Shown here piece after piece: positions 10,111 through 21,161 of a DNA stretch of 64,000 bases. Origin of the DNA: Cyrtodaria siliqua (taxonomy: Eukaryota; Mollusca; Bivalvia; Adapedonta; Hiatellidae); the NCBI GenBank assembly GCA_037043455.1, contig JAWPHD010001139.1:1-64000 (forward strand). Direction: 5' to 3'. Position 1 is the stretch's first letter. The number at the start of each line of letters is the position of its first letter. The translations under genes and the position numbers were made by a program. The notes below the pieces were generated by a model, which had not been told where the DNA came from, did not search any database, and worked only from the letters and a program-made list of their open reading frames with translations.

Positions 10111-12689
10111 CTCTATCAACTCGGAATGGGTTTGTGAAACCAATTAATATGTCGTGGCTCTTCTCAAGCCTTTCTCGTTGTTGTTAGTTTGGGATGGATG
10201 CAGTTTTTTGAGCGAAGTAATAACTTCTGATGCCATATTTGCCATCTGGAGAGTTTCCTCTACCAGCTTTGTTCTGCAGTAACGTGTAATCCACCAACGG
10301 TTTTACCGGTAGGCTTCATACTTTATACTGAACCCAATAATGCTACCCTGGAAATTTGGATGTCGATTGATAGTTTCTGAATAGTTATTTTACTTGTGTA
10401 CAAGGACAAATTAATCTTCTGTTTTGGAGAAGTTCAGTTGAACCGGGGATGGGTTCTGTTTATACTCAGCGTGTCATATGTCATGAAATATACTGGAGTA
10501 GTTGCAATGGTCATAATAAAAAAACATTGGACATAGGCGGTAGAGTGAAGATATATGCATTGGCATGTCATTTTCCTTTGTGTCTGTCTTTGATAAGAGT
10601 TAGTATGTTTAGTATTGCTAGTCATTACGTGGTCCGAGTATTAATTTTCATAACCCATCCAACCCCTTCTCCACGAAGCGAAAACGGGGTTGGCTGGGGT
10701 ATGAAATAAACCTTAATTTGGCTTAAACATTTGCATATTGTAAAATTAAAACCTTTAATAGGTAATTTTAAACTGGTTATCGCATGTTTGCAGTAAAAAA
10801 TGCGTTTAAACGTGTTTTATTGTCAAAATATCCGTTATAAAATCCTGCTAATATAAGCTTGTCCGTCGCTTAATGGAATTAAGATGGGGACATGTAATGA
10901 CTGTGTCCCAGTTACCAGAATAAGGCAATATTAACTTAAATTGGATGGGGCCATATAAGATTATACTTTGGGCTTTGTCTCAAAAGCCGGATACATTGTA
11001 ACAAAGGGTCGATTCCATTGTTAAAAAAAAAATTCAATCAACGATAAGCTGCCAGTTGTTTAATGTGCAATTACAATTCATTTAGACGTACTATTGAATT
11101 ACATTACAGTTTTTTAAAAAGTCATAGATAAAAGTAAAATACTGGCATCTCTATTTCTGGAAACTTTCAATATTACATATAACTTTAAATGGAACGTAAA
11201 TTTCATGTTTATTTTATATATGGTAACGTATATTATTATTTGTTATATTTGTATGGTCAATTTTTATCAATGGCAAACATTAAATGTGTTCAATTAATAC
11301 ATTTGTTTAAAGAAATATGTTGTTCTATTTATCTGTTTAAATTAAGCTGTTTTGTTCTTGTTCTTCTTCTCTTTTTATATTAAGACATGTAATCAAACGG
11401 CAAATATACGTGCATGGCCCTCGGTCTAAATCCCTCGTGCCATTACGGCACTAGGCGTGCCATTATCGACAAAAGGTACACCAAGACCATATATTAACTT
11501 CTAAATATATTATATGTTGTATAGTCCAATATGTACTGACACCATAAATACAAGTCCAGTATGTACTGACACCATAAATACAGGAGCATAGCAGAAGCTG
11601 TTATACAAGATACAATTTCCAATTCCGTGCTATTTGTAACAAATAAGCATTATCTCGAATATATTATATTCCATGTTTAAAATATGTAACTATCATACTA
11701 ACATAGCAAAGCGAGCATATACATTAAAATATAATGTAACCGGTTCGAATATTTCAGATATCAGTTTTCAAGTTATCATAAATACTATATCATAAAGGCG
11801 ATTTTATTTTTGGTAACTCATTTGTTTTACTGAAAGCCGTGAGGTAAAATAGAAGTTAATATATTAAATGTTGACGCAGGCACATTTTAGTTGACAAAAA
11901 TGAATGTAAATGATGAATAATGCAACACTATTTCATACAGATTTGGATCGGCAATTGTGTTATAACTTTAACACTTTGTAGACCGTATTTGCTTTATTCT
12001 GAGTGTTTTTACAAGCAATTCTATGAATACAGTTTCCAGTACCGGGCTACTGACGCCACATATTGAGTAGTACTCCACTTACACCGACCGCATATTAAAA
12101 AATATATCAGGTATGGAGCCTCAGTGGATGGTAAGATAGACATTAAATCAGGAGATCACGGGTTCATGTAACATGGTGCCGTGAAATGTGTCATTGTCCA
12201 TAAGCAAAAGCAATTTCTTAGTCTGGTACGTCGGGTGGGGACATAAACGTGATGGTCACTTGTATAGAAGTTTATGCATCAAGCACGTTTAAAACATAGC
12301 AAACTTTACATTTTCGGGGGGTCATTTGGTAATTTTTCAACATTTTAAAAGTGCTTAACTGGCTACTTTCAAGTTTAGAAGTGGATACAACAATAGAACA
12401 GGTCACCAAACGTCCAATCGTTATCAACTGAAATTTGGTTTTTGAGAAATGAGGTAAAAAACAAAAATTTAAACTAAAAACGTTAACCAAAACATTAAAA
12501 CTCGAAGACAGAGAGGCAGACGGAAACCGCCAAACTATAAGCCTGGATTTGCTACTCACTCCGGTTAAAAAGGTTAAACCTATAAGGTGAACGATACACC
12601 TCATGTCTGATTTCGTGTGTTTCCTCCTGTTATACATCATTCTATGAACCATGACATATTCCCTTCGTCCCATAATATCCAAAGAGACA
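10111..12689. other. Intergenic, no supported gene
   Basis: AT-rich. A short inverted pair (AACCCATCCAACCCC near 10651 and GGGGTTGGCTGGGGT near 10686) forms a hairpin. A 30-bp direct duplication (AGTATGTACTGACACCATAA) lies at 11523-11583. The longest minus-strand frame (12272-12682, 136 codons) has no recognisable domain, no homologue I know of and low-complexity composition, so I do not call it a gene. Confidence 0.45.
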
Positions 12690-12860
12690 GAGAATCGTGT
12701 GGAACGAAACTCTGAGTTACTCTAGTCACAATCAAGGCTAGATCGACAAATGTCACAGGACTAGAACATGTGCATCAGGACTGTGGCTTGAGCCCGGGAC
12801 CTTCGGATTACGTTCCGATACTATACCGATTGATCTAACTGTCCGGAATACATGATATAC
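12690..12860 (-). mobile_element. tRNA-derived SINE fragment
   Basis: Minus strand reads GGACAGTTAGATCAATCGGT (A-box-like), then CCGAAGGTCCCGGGCTCAAG (B-box-like, compare GGTTCRANNCC) with the spacing of a tRNA gene, followed by non-tRNA sequence. A functional tRNA cloverleaf is not kept. Confidence 0.45.
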
Positions 12861-14136
12861 CCATCAACTTGTTAAATGTCTACGAACAATGGAATGCATA
12901 CTTATACAACAGTAGCCAGCTTCCGTAAGGATCCCACCGATGTGTCATCAATGTTTAATGACATGAACAATTGTTGAAAAATATTGATTTGAGGTTTAAG
13001 CTATTTTCCGAATCACGTTTTCAAACTGTGTTTTTAATTGGTTTATAAATATGGTCTATAGTCTGTAATCAGTATGTATATATGTATATTTGAAAATAAA
13101 ATATGGTTTAAAATAAAACGTCTAGCGTCACTTGGATTTTCTTAAATGTTGTATACATCATTCGAAAAATTCTTAAACAAAACATACATAATCAATATAT
13201 GGTTCAAGACATTAGGAAGTAATTGATGTTTGAGGGATCTGACGTGGATCTTAATGAGTGATTCTTTCAGGCAGGTTATGATAGTAGCTTTACTTTGGTA
13301 AAAAAGGGGGAAGTGGAGAGAGAAAAAGTACCTTTATAGAGCAGACGGGTACTGGATAACAAGTAATGGTATGAAGGTGTGAGGTAACGAGTATAAAATA
13401 AGGCGGGGGTTTCTTGGTTTCTTTTCAAAATTAATTGGGTTTCTCATCAGAAGTGGTTTTGCGGTTAAAAAAAAGCCAGGAAAGGAAGATGGGCAAGAAA
13501 CTATTTTCGGCCGGGTGACGGATTTGGAAGGTTGGGAGGAACTCGGTAAAAAAAGGGCGGGAAGAAATGGGGTTTGTTTTCAGAGATGGGGTTTGTTTTC
13601 AGAGGTGTGCAGCATTCCTTAGGCAAAAAAGGGAGAGGGACGTTGTAGTGGAGGGCGGGGTAAATTCATTTCCGGGGTGATTATCTTAATAAGCTGATTG
13701 GAGAATGTCTGTATGCGAGGAACTGTAACTTTCCAGGTAGGGTGGTGTCAGACTAAATGTGAGTGTAAATTTGGGTTAAAAGTTATTTCTTAGTGAGCGT
13801 TAGGGATATAATCTGGAATAGACCATTGATCTGTGGTAGTCCGCATTATTTATTGTGTGATCAACAATAAACAGCATTTGTATGTTGGCACTAGTTTACT
13901 CTAGAAAGTTTATTTTGGATAGAATGGAAGTTCCTGGATTTACTATATGTATATATTACGCTCAGACGGTACAAATATATTGTATACTTGTTGAACAAAA
14001 TGCTTTTCAACTACTACATTCGTAAACTGTATTTTGTGTTATATATTGTATAGTTAAAACAAATTAAATCATTGTAGATACATTCCAGTATATTCTATTA
14101 CAGTGTATTCTAATACAGGTAATTTATATACATTAA
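12861..14136. other. Intergenic; purine-rich stretch 13290-13690
   Basis: No gene recognised. From about 13290 to 13690 the plus strand is strongly G/A-rich with runs such as AAAAAGGGGGAAGTGGAGAG and a 24-bp direct duplication (GATGGGGTTTGTTTTCAGAG, near 13566 and 13586), unlike the AT-rich surroundings. Confidence 0.5.
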
Positions 14137-14403
14137 TAATCGAAAACAACTCGGCTTCTCGAACTTTCGGTCCCTTAACGAATTTATTGTACAGCCTATA
14201 TTTTGATCGTTAGTACATGTACATGCTACGGTGAGAGTGAAGCAAAAATATAATCTGTACAAATAATTCGTTTTCGTGACTATATTTTGATCATTAGTAT
14301 GTGTACATGCTATGGTGAGAGTGAAGCAAAATGTAGGCTGTAAAATTAATTCATGAAGAAACTCAGGAGACCGAACATGTGAGAAGCAGAGTTGTTTTCG
14401 ATA
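14137..14403. mobile_element. Foldback element with internal 80-bp duplication
   Basis: ATCGAAAACAACTCGGCTTC at the left is mirrored by the complement of GAAGCAGAGTTGTTTTCGAT at the right, and TACAGCCTATATTTTG (about 14190) by CAAAATGTAGGCTGTA (about 14328). Inside, TGTACATGCTAYGGTGAGAG occurs twice about 82 bp apart. No ORF of note. Confidence 0.6.
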
Positions 14404-14584
14404 AATTAAACCATTGTAATCCACAGTAAATTCATTTTCTGAAAGTCATGCTGCCTTCCTTCGAACTCATAACATGTGCTAACAACACGCACTATTTTTA
14501 CCACAGTAAAGAATAATGCAACATGTATAATATAAATCATATAATATTACCGATGTATATATAACGTAATCCCTTCTTTAACAG

Positions 14585-14925
14585 AACTTGAAAATCGTTC
14601 AATACTCCCCTTTAAACAAAGGAGAATATAAAAAACGAACAGGAAAACTCACAGAAACAAGGAACAACTTTAAAGGTAGATGAATAAAAGGCAAAATAAG
14701 ACATCTCAGACAAGCAGCATTAATAGGCAATATAAGTAAAACACATAAATGATCATGTATATATAATATAAAAAACAAAAGCCTAGAAATCCACACAGTA
14801 AGTGCTCAATGACTTGGCAGAAGACAGAGCAACAAGAGAACAAACCGTTAAGGGTACGAGAAGACAAGATTAAAGAGAAACATCCAACGCTACCGTCCTA
14901 TAAGGATTTAGGTAGACGTCATCAT
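14585..14925 (-). mobile_element. Penelope-like element 3-prime end, inverted
   Basis: Minus-strand sequence corresponds to the last codons (ATGATGACGTCTACCTAA, compare MTPT stop in the first copy) and the untranslated tail of the element at 2076-5060. Only this 3-prime piece is present, as expected for 5-prime-truncated retroelement insertions. Confidence 0.6.
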
Positions 14926-15370
14926 ACGGGCGAAGCCGCGGCAGGTGAAGCCCTCTCGCAGTAACGCGAGAATCAAAATGTACTACGGATTTTTCAATTT
15001 TCGTCAGGTTTCGTGCAGCCATTTTCAATCCGTAGGCTGGACAGCAAACGTCAAATGAAGTGCAAACCTTTAGGCAAATAAAGTAGAAGAACAGTCAATT
15101 TCGTACGTTGATTTTTTCTATTCCTTGTTTTCTGTATTTATTTTGAGTTTTAAGCGTAAGTAATACGTTTAATTACAAAAATAAAACATTATATAAATAC
15201 TTACCGTAAGAGAAAAAATAAGTATTTATCGAAATAAAATAATATTTGATCATATGGGGGGTCACATGATCTAAACATATAGCTTTACAACAACATATTA
15301 GTGTTTCTTTTGTTAGTTTCTCTGAATGTGGACTTTATTGTTAGAGAGCTCCTTTTGATGGGATGTAGTT
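14926..15370. other. Intergenic, nothing recognised
   Basis: AT-rich spacer between the inverted retroelement tail and the SINE. It includes a GC-rich patch at 14929-14975 (CGGGCGAAGCCGCGGCAGGT) with a GCGAG hairpin (CTCTCGCAGTAACGCGAGA). No gene. Confidence 0.45.
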
Positions 15371-15664
15371 TTGTTTACACTAGGGGGCGTCCGTGGCCGA
15401 GTGGTTAGAGTCTTTGACTTGCAATCACTTGCCCCTCACCGCTGCAGGTTCGATCCCTCAGGGGCCTAGGAATCTTTATGTGAGGAAGCTATCCAGCTGG
15501 CTTGCGGAACGGCGGTGGTTCTATCCCGGTTCCCGCCCGTGCACGAATATTGCCCGGAGGGGCACCTGGGGTCTTCCTCCACCAGTAGAAGCTGGAAAGT
15601 CGCCATATGACCTTAGCTGTTGGTGCGACTATAAAATCCAATTCCAATTCAATTGTTTACACTA
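15371..15664 (+). mobile_element. Full-length tRNA-derived SINE, family A, with 12-bp target duplication
   Basis: The element (15383-15652) starts with a tRNA-like head: A box GTGGCCGAGTGGTTAGAGTC and B box GGTTCGATCCC. A non-tRNA body follows (GGGGTCTTCCTCCACCAGTA, GCTGTTGGTGCGACTATAAA) and it ends in an AATTCCAATTC tail. It is flanked by exact direct repeats TTGTTTACACTA at 15371-15382 and 15653-15664, the mark of LINE-mediated retroposition. The open frame over it is incidental. A truncated relative lies at 33046-33200. Confidence 0.85.
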
Positions 15665-15724
15665 TCTTTTCTATTTGGGCGCTGAAGATAGGATAATAAC
15701 AAGGATTGTGTTCACATAAAATCA

Positions 15725-15818
15725 ATTCAAGCTAACCTGTAGGCCTTATTGCCTGCTGACCGTTCCAAGTCGTTAACCCTGTCTTCACCACTCTTTCCGT
15801 TGTAATTTGTCTTTTTCA
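15725..15818 (+). mobile_element. Penelope-like 3-prime tail fragment, left half
   Basis: CTGACCGTTCCAAGTCGTTA aligns with the retroelement tail near 4886. It is interrupted at 15819 by a SINE and continues at 16076. Confidence 0.45.
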
Positions 15819-16075
15819 ATCCTTCGTGGTGCGACTTAGTTTCGTCGGTGTGTTCTTGGGCACTTTCCCTTAGCCTCGTCCTTCGAATGGGGACGTAAAC
15901 CGGGCGGTCCCGTGTATCGGTTTATCCTCCGAGCACATTAAAGAACCATATGAATCTATTCGATAATAAAAGTAGGGCAGGGTTCTCGAATTCCTATGTA
16001 TCCTTCCCCTCTCTCTGGGGCGGCTCTAAATAACCTATACTGTGTTGATGAGCCGTTAAACAACATTCAATTCAA
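15819..16075 (+). mobile_element. SINE family E, headless, with 12-bp target duplication
   Basis: Body motifs GGGACGTAAACCGGGCGGTC, CCGTGTATCG, ACATTAAAGAACCATA, TCTCTGGGGCGGCTCTAAAT and a tail of AACATTCAATTCAATT. Exact direct repeats TTGTCTTTTTCA at 15807-15818 and 16076-16087 flank it. No tRNA-like head is visible, so it is 5-prime truncated or belongs to a headless class. Relatives: 16196-16400 (minus) and 46976-47110 (plus). Confidence 0.75.
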
Positions 16076-16190
16076 TTGTCTTTTTCATTGTATAATTAAT
16101 TTAATAGTGCTCCTTGTTTGTAGTACAGTGCGGACCTACGGCGTCATTTTGTTTTGACGCTGTGGTTTCTTTAGGACCCTATTTCTAATT
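16076..16190 (+). mobile_element. Retroelement tail fragment, right half
   Basis: Continues the interrupted sequence and contains the block shared with 9712-9815 (TAGTACAGTGCGGAC, GTGGTTTCTTTAGGACCCTA). Confidence 0.45.
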
Positions 16191-16195
16191 ATCGA

Positions 16196-16400
16196 GCTGA
16201 TTTAGAGTCAGTGGGAGGCGACATAGGAATCTGGACACATGCCCTACTTTATTTCGAGTAGATTTGTATGGTTCTTTAACATATTCTGAGGACATACTTC
16301 GATTCACGGGACCGCCCGGTTTACGTCCCCATCCTACGGATTATGCTAGAGTTGCCTCAGGACTCACCAAAGCAACCCATTGGTGCCGAATAACAAGTCA
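16196..16400 (-). mobile_element. SINE family E, inverted copy
   Basis: The minus strand reads GGATGGGGACGTAAACCGGG then CGGTCCCGTG and TTAAAGAACCATACAAATCT, the same order as 15819-16075. The two copies lie in opposite orientation about 120 bp apart. Confidence 0.65.
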
Positions 16401-17108
16401 AAATGTATGTTTTAGCACATCTTTTATTTGTAGACTACTTTATGCTATTATGATCAGCTGTGCACAAATGTTAACGATCAGCTTTAAGATAATATAAGAT
16501 AATATAATAATTATTTCGAGTCGGCAAGACAAACAATGAGACAACAATTCATAAGCTCTTACATTGTCTTATGAGCTTTTGAACCGACTATTTTTAACAA
16601 ATATAAACAGTACCAACAGCGTATAATGGCTGCAAGTTAAGAATGCATACATCTATACATGTAAGACTGAATCATGCGTACAAGATAATCACAATTTAAA
16701 ACACAGATATTGAGTACCATAGTACAAATCTTTAAAGGTCCTAAAAAGGGCAAAATTAGTGACCATTCATACATATACATAATTATAGTTATTTACAGTT
16801 TAAAATTAAAACTAATGCCGCCAGTGTCAATATCAGAGAGAAATCTGAATGATATATTTCCTGCTTTGTTTGAAGTTATATTTTTGCTCAATGGACTTAA
16901 TGTTTAAATTAAGCTTATTTATTGTGTCATGAAACTTTGCATATGATAGGGTTGTTCCAAGCCACATTTCACTTTTCTAACCTGTCAATGAATAACTTGT
17001 CCAGTTTTGTGTGATTCTAGCAAATTGTTTTCTATATTAGACTGTCATCGTTAATATATGCTAACTACTGTACCGTGATCCCCTTTTAATATATTTACTC
17101 AGTTGTTT
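16401..17108. other. Intergenic, nothing recognised
   Basis: AT-rich; a short inverted pair ATAAGCTCTTACATTGTCTT / ATGAGCTTTT near 16550 is the only structure noticed. Confidence 0.45.
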
Positions 17109-17395
17109 TCAGTGAGCACGTTTACAGCTTTTAGATCCCTCTTGTCTTTTGTATTGTTTCAACGTTTGAAGGTATTTGTTCTGGACACCAGCGTTTCTAA
17201 CATTTGAATAGGTGATTATGAACTCACTCTGAAGCGAGATAATATCGGAATACAGCCCGGGTTTAAGACTGAAACCGTTTGTGCCTCCGGCAGTCTGGGT
17301 GTCTTTATATATAGTTTCCTCTACCACTTGGTTTACTGGTATACTTCCAATAGGATTGTTTGGTCCTGCTTGCCCTGAACAACAACCACTTTCCA
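17109..17395 (-). pseudogene. Fragment of the SPDTD/CDTTS gene family, middle module
   Basis: Minus-strand frame of 95 codons beginning MESGCCSGQAGPNNPIGSIP and containing NQVVEETIYKDTQTAGGTNG followed by FSLKPGLYSDI. The EETxxKDTQTxGGTxGFSLKP block is characteristic of the upstream module of the same uncharacterised family as 8530-10100, where it precedes the SPDTD module. Order and strand therefore agree with a single ancestral gene copy split by about 7 kb of inserted repeats. After SLKPG the family sequence degrades. Identification is from remembered family motifs only. Confidence 0.5.
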
Positions 17396-18648
17396 TGTAA
17401 CTGAGAACAGCTGATTGTTCAGTAGTTAGACTGCCAATTTCAGATGGATAAGAGTGTTAGTTCTGTAAATAACACGGTATTTGTTACCAATAGCTTGTGT
17501 CAATAGTGCATTATGTGTTATTAGTGTATTATTGTTTATTATATATGTACGTGTTATTGTACTTTCTGCAAGAGAAGCATATATAATATACTTATTAGAC
17601 AGTGTTTTTTTATAATCATGCCTGATCAATAGAGGTTTCAAAACAACCATGACAACGTATTTAAATACATAAGCGTCTTATATTCCATTTTCTGTCAAAT
17701 GTGACTGTAAAATAAAATGACATTGGTCCTATATTTATGGACCGGTAAATATAAAACATGAGCAATACAATCCGAGACTTGACTCCAAAAAAAAAGAGTG
17801 AGAGTACATCTGAAATGGTCGTTGTCGTACCGTGGTTCTCACTTACGTACTAAGGGTACATTTGTATAAATATGTATACGTAAGTCTCCCATATATGCTT
17901 TAATTTCTACCGGAGCGACCATAGGGGGTACTTTATAGGGTTAAGGATTAGCAAATGTTTGATACCAGTTTGATATATAACACAGTACGTGTGCATAAGT
18001 ACAGAAATGTACCCTGAGCATACACGTGGGCTACGACAATCACCCCATCAACGTAAGTGTACTAATAGAATCATGCGCATGCAGCAGGCTTGAACATATT
18101 GTATCAAAAAAAATCGAACAAAATTATTGCGCAGTAAATTTAGATTACGGTTCAGATGTACACATATGAAATTTCGTAAGGCAGAAATGAAAAAAAAACA
18201 CTTATATTTTGAACGGAATCGGGCGTAATATTCCAATATTATCCCTGGTGCGTAACCTAGGATATCACATACTACTATGCAAAATGAATTTTCTTGTAAA
18301 TCAGGGGTCATTTTTTATGCTTAGGGACTTTAAGATAGAACATATCATTAAATGTCAATTTTAAGTCAGACCTCGAGACCTCAAACCAAATCCTGATGTA
18401 CCCCTTTAAACGATGAAGTTGATACTGGGACAGCTACCAATACTGTTATTTGTCAGGATAAAATAAGTTCGCTTAAGAGGTAATTACCCTCGGATACCTA
18501 AATAATTAAATACAACGCTGTCAACAGCTAGTATTCATTAGTACAATAAACATGGTTTACATCTATTCTGTTAAAAAAATCTCCGTTTTTATACATGTTG
18601 TCTGCGTTTCTAAGCAAATGACCAACCAATGCAAATGGTAAATATGGA
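17396..18648. other. Intergenic, nothing recognised
   Basis: AT-rich sequence. Short frames on the minus strand (17426-17650, 18048-18311) show no domain and biased AT codons. Confidence 0.45.
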
Positions 18649-18990
18649 ATTCTAGCGAATTCTGACCGAAACTGTTTGAAAATTTGTTGCATTGTTTAAA
18701 AATATAACGAAAGGTAAACGTAGGGGAACTATTTGTTGCGAATGATTTACGAAGTGTGACGAACGGTTACTGTAATTCGCTAGAATGCGTTGGGTCGCGC
18801 AAAGAATATTCGTTCTTTCCGTTAGCGATTAGGAGCGATTAGGAGCGCAAACATACGAACTTAAGCGCAACTTTGCGCATATTTGCGCATGCCTCCGAAT
18901 ATGTCCGAAACGGTATTTCCTTACCGGACGCTATATATAAACTAACTTGTTCCGACTCTCCATCATAACACTAACTACTACTACTCTGCT
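18649..18990 (+). promoter_or_regulatory. Possible promoter: TATATATAA box with GC-rich upstream
   Basis: GCTATATATAAACT at about 18930 is followed some 30 bases later by a C/T-rich start region (TCCGACTCTCCATCATAACA). Upstream is a GCGC-rich stretch (TTGCGCATATTTGCGCATGC) and a 13-bp inverted repeat ATTCTAGCGAATT (18649-18661) / AATTCGCTAGAAT (18774-18786). No ORF follows, so it could belong to a non-coding transcript or a degenerate LTR. Confidence 0.25.
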
Positions 18991-20689
18991 GTTTGACTGC
19001 TGATTGATATATAATTATATCAAAGATAATAAGGGAATTATATTTTAAATGTTGATGTACATGTGAATAAATATATTGGTATGCATTTGAATAAAATTAA
19101 GTAAATTTATTTTACTATTCCAACATCAAAACTCATACAATTTAACTGCTGCCACTGTAGTATTGCTATCAGCTATACTTGTTTCAAGACTTTGGTATGC
19201 AAATACAACGATTATACCAATATATATGTATGGTATAATTGGTAGTATGATTTGGTAGCAATAAAATAAAGGTCAGAACCAGCACGTTTAAAACATAAAA
19301 ACCAAATAATATTGAATATTAACTAAAACAAAAATTTGTTTGTTTCTTCTAAAAAAAAAAAATTGCCATCAATTGTAATAAAAAAGTATAACTAGTAAAT
19401 GTTGTAGACCGAAATGCTTAACATGGTTTCTAAAAATACTTTGAAATGCCGTCTATTAAATTTAGATACCTATTCCAGTTCTCATCGAATTTTGATAAAT
19501 GTTGAATGTTTTTACCTAAAATAGTTTAAAATAATAAAACTATGGTTACGAAATTTATACACAAATGTAGGTAGATGTAGACAAAATTATTCCCCTAAAT
19601 GCATTTACTGATTTTTAAAAAAAATATTCCAGTTTTTTTCCAGCACTTTTTGTTAAATTTTGATATTTTTGGCCCCAAATCAGGTCATAAGCTGTATCTC
19701 CGACATTGCTATCACATTGAAGTATTAACTTGAGGCATCAATAATTTAAAAAGTCATTAATCGAATTTGCCATCTCAGATGGTACCAATATGCCTAAATT
19801 TTGATGTTGGCCCAAGGCCTACAAGGTAAGTGTGAGATATCACACAGAAGGTGTATCCATAGGATTCGATGTAATACACACATAGCCAGATTAGGCTATA
19901 TTACAAATGAATGAAGCCGGGAAAACTTAGGTGTAGGCACTTTTTGATATCTGGTTAGACAAGTGTCTCAGATTTTAAAGAGTACACAAACCGTGGGAGT
20001 AGTGTGTTTTCGATACAAAGTGGTGTTTTTATGGAGTGTTTTTTAGGGAAGATAAAGTCCAAATTTCAAAATTGAGAGTTAGGTAATTCGCTGACATATC
20101 TTTTATTGTCAGGTAGTACCGTGCTATAAAGTGTATTGTCAAGTTTTATTTGAGTTTGTTTATTTTTCAATTTTCATAATTCTTATTTTTATACAAACAG
20201 AGGAGATAATACATGTACATTTATAAAGTCATATCTATTAAAACACACACTGGTAGCTTGAATAATCAGCAACTTTCACTGCGTAACACAAAATATATAG
20301 ATGACGATGAAATTTCAAATTGATTAAAACATTATCGTAGTATTTTAAGTAATTAATGGTTAACAAGCAATGTTATTCAATTGAACTCATTTTTGAAGAA
20401 CGTACTATCATTAATTTTTTGAATCCATTTTAAAAGGTTCGATCATTTTACTCCGGTAGCCGTGCACGTGTTCGAAGTAGAATTTTAAGTTTAGGCAATT
20501 TAATTAACTGGCAATGGTTGCACGTGGATTTGGTAAAATGTGCAGTTTTTTCTTCTTGTGTGTTTAGAAAATGTTGCTGTACGCGACACTGTATATTAAG
20601 CTTTTCATTCATGAATGTCAATGTCCGTGTAGCAATTTATATTTATAATATAAACATGTACTGAGCACGGATTGCTTTCCCGGTGCAAA
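18991..20689. other. Intergenic, nothing recognised
   Basis: Very AT-rich. A short inverted repeat built on ATTATACCAAT lies near 19210-19245. No coding signal. Confidence 0.45.
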
Positions 20690-20775
20690 GCGCGCTTTTC
20701 AAAACCGACGCGCGTGTTAATACTTATATAAGCAGCGCAGATTTGTTTGGGTTATTCGATTTAGAATAGTATTTG
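20690..20775 (+). promoter_or_regulatory. Candidate TATA promoter
   Basis: CTTATATAAGCAGCGCAG at about 20734 lies downstream of a GC-rich patch (AAAGCGCGCTTTTCAAAACC, GACGCGCGTG). Spacing would place a start site near 20765. It may serve the candidate first exon at 21125, but several ATGs intervene, so the link is weak. Confidence 0.3.
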
Positions 20776-21104
20776 AAACGTTACAATTAAATCAATTTGA
20801 AATATTTTGGCAAAACAATTAGTTCATATTTTTCATAAGGTTAGAATGACACAGCTGCCGTAGTAAGACTTTGTCATCAATATTCAACAATATTCTATGG
20901 TTGCAGTATTTATTAGGTTTATCTACTGACCAGGGTAGCATTCGAGATTTGTTTCACTCCTTCGTAAAATGCACGGTATTACAGCATTCAAATCCTATAT
21001 AAAGACTTTTATTTTATAATATTGTTTTCAAATGCTGTATGAGGATATTTCCTATAAACAAAATAGATAGCTAAATAGCGGACTAAATATTTTGAAATAG
21101 GGTG

Positions 21105-21161
21105 GGGGATCACGTGGTTTTAAAATGGCGGAACAGACGGAAAAAATCATCCCGCTTCGAA
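21105..21161 (+). CDS. Candidate first coding exon (MAEQTEKIIPLR) of an unidentified gene
   Basis: AAAATGGCGGAACAG contains a strong start context and matches the YY1-type motif that often overlaps translation starts. A CACGTG E-box lies 12 bases upstream. Translation from 21125 gives MAEQTEKIIPLR, after which CGAA|GTAAGATT is a near-ideal splice donor at 21162. The exon would hold 12 codons plus one base. I do not recognise the protein and found no matching downstream exon, so this is a signal-based prediction only. Confidence 0.35.

Noticed and set aside
12272..12682. 136-codon minus-strand frame as a gene
   Set aside because: No recognisable domain, ordinary composition for AT-rich chance frames, no splice or promoter support.
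18649..19140. LTR of a retrotransposon
   Set aside because: TATA-like and AATAAA words are present, but no second LTR, primer-binding site or gag-pol remnant was found.
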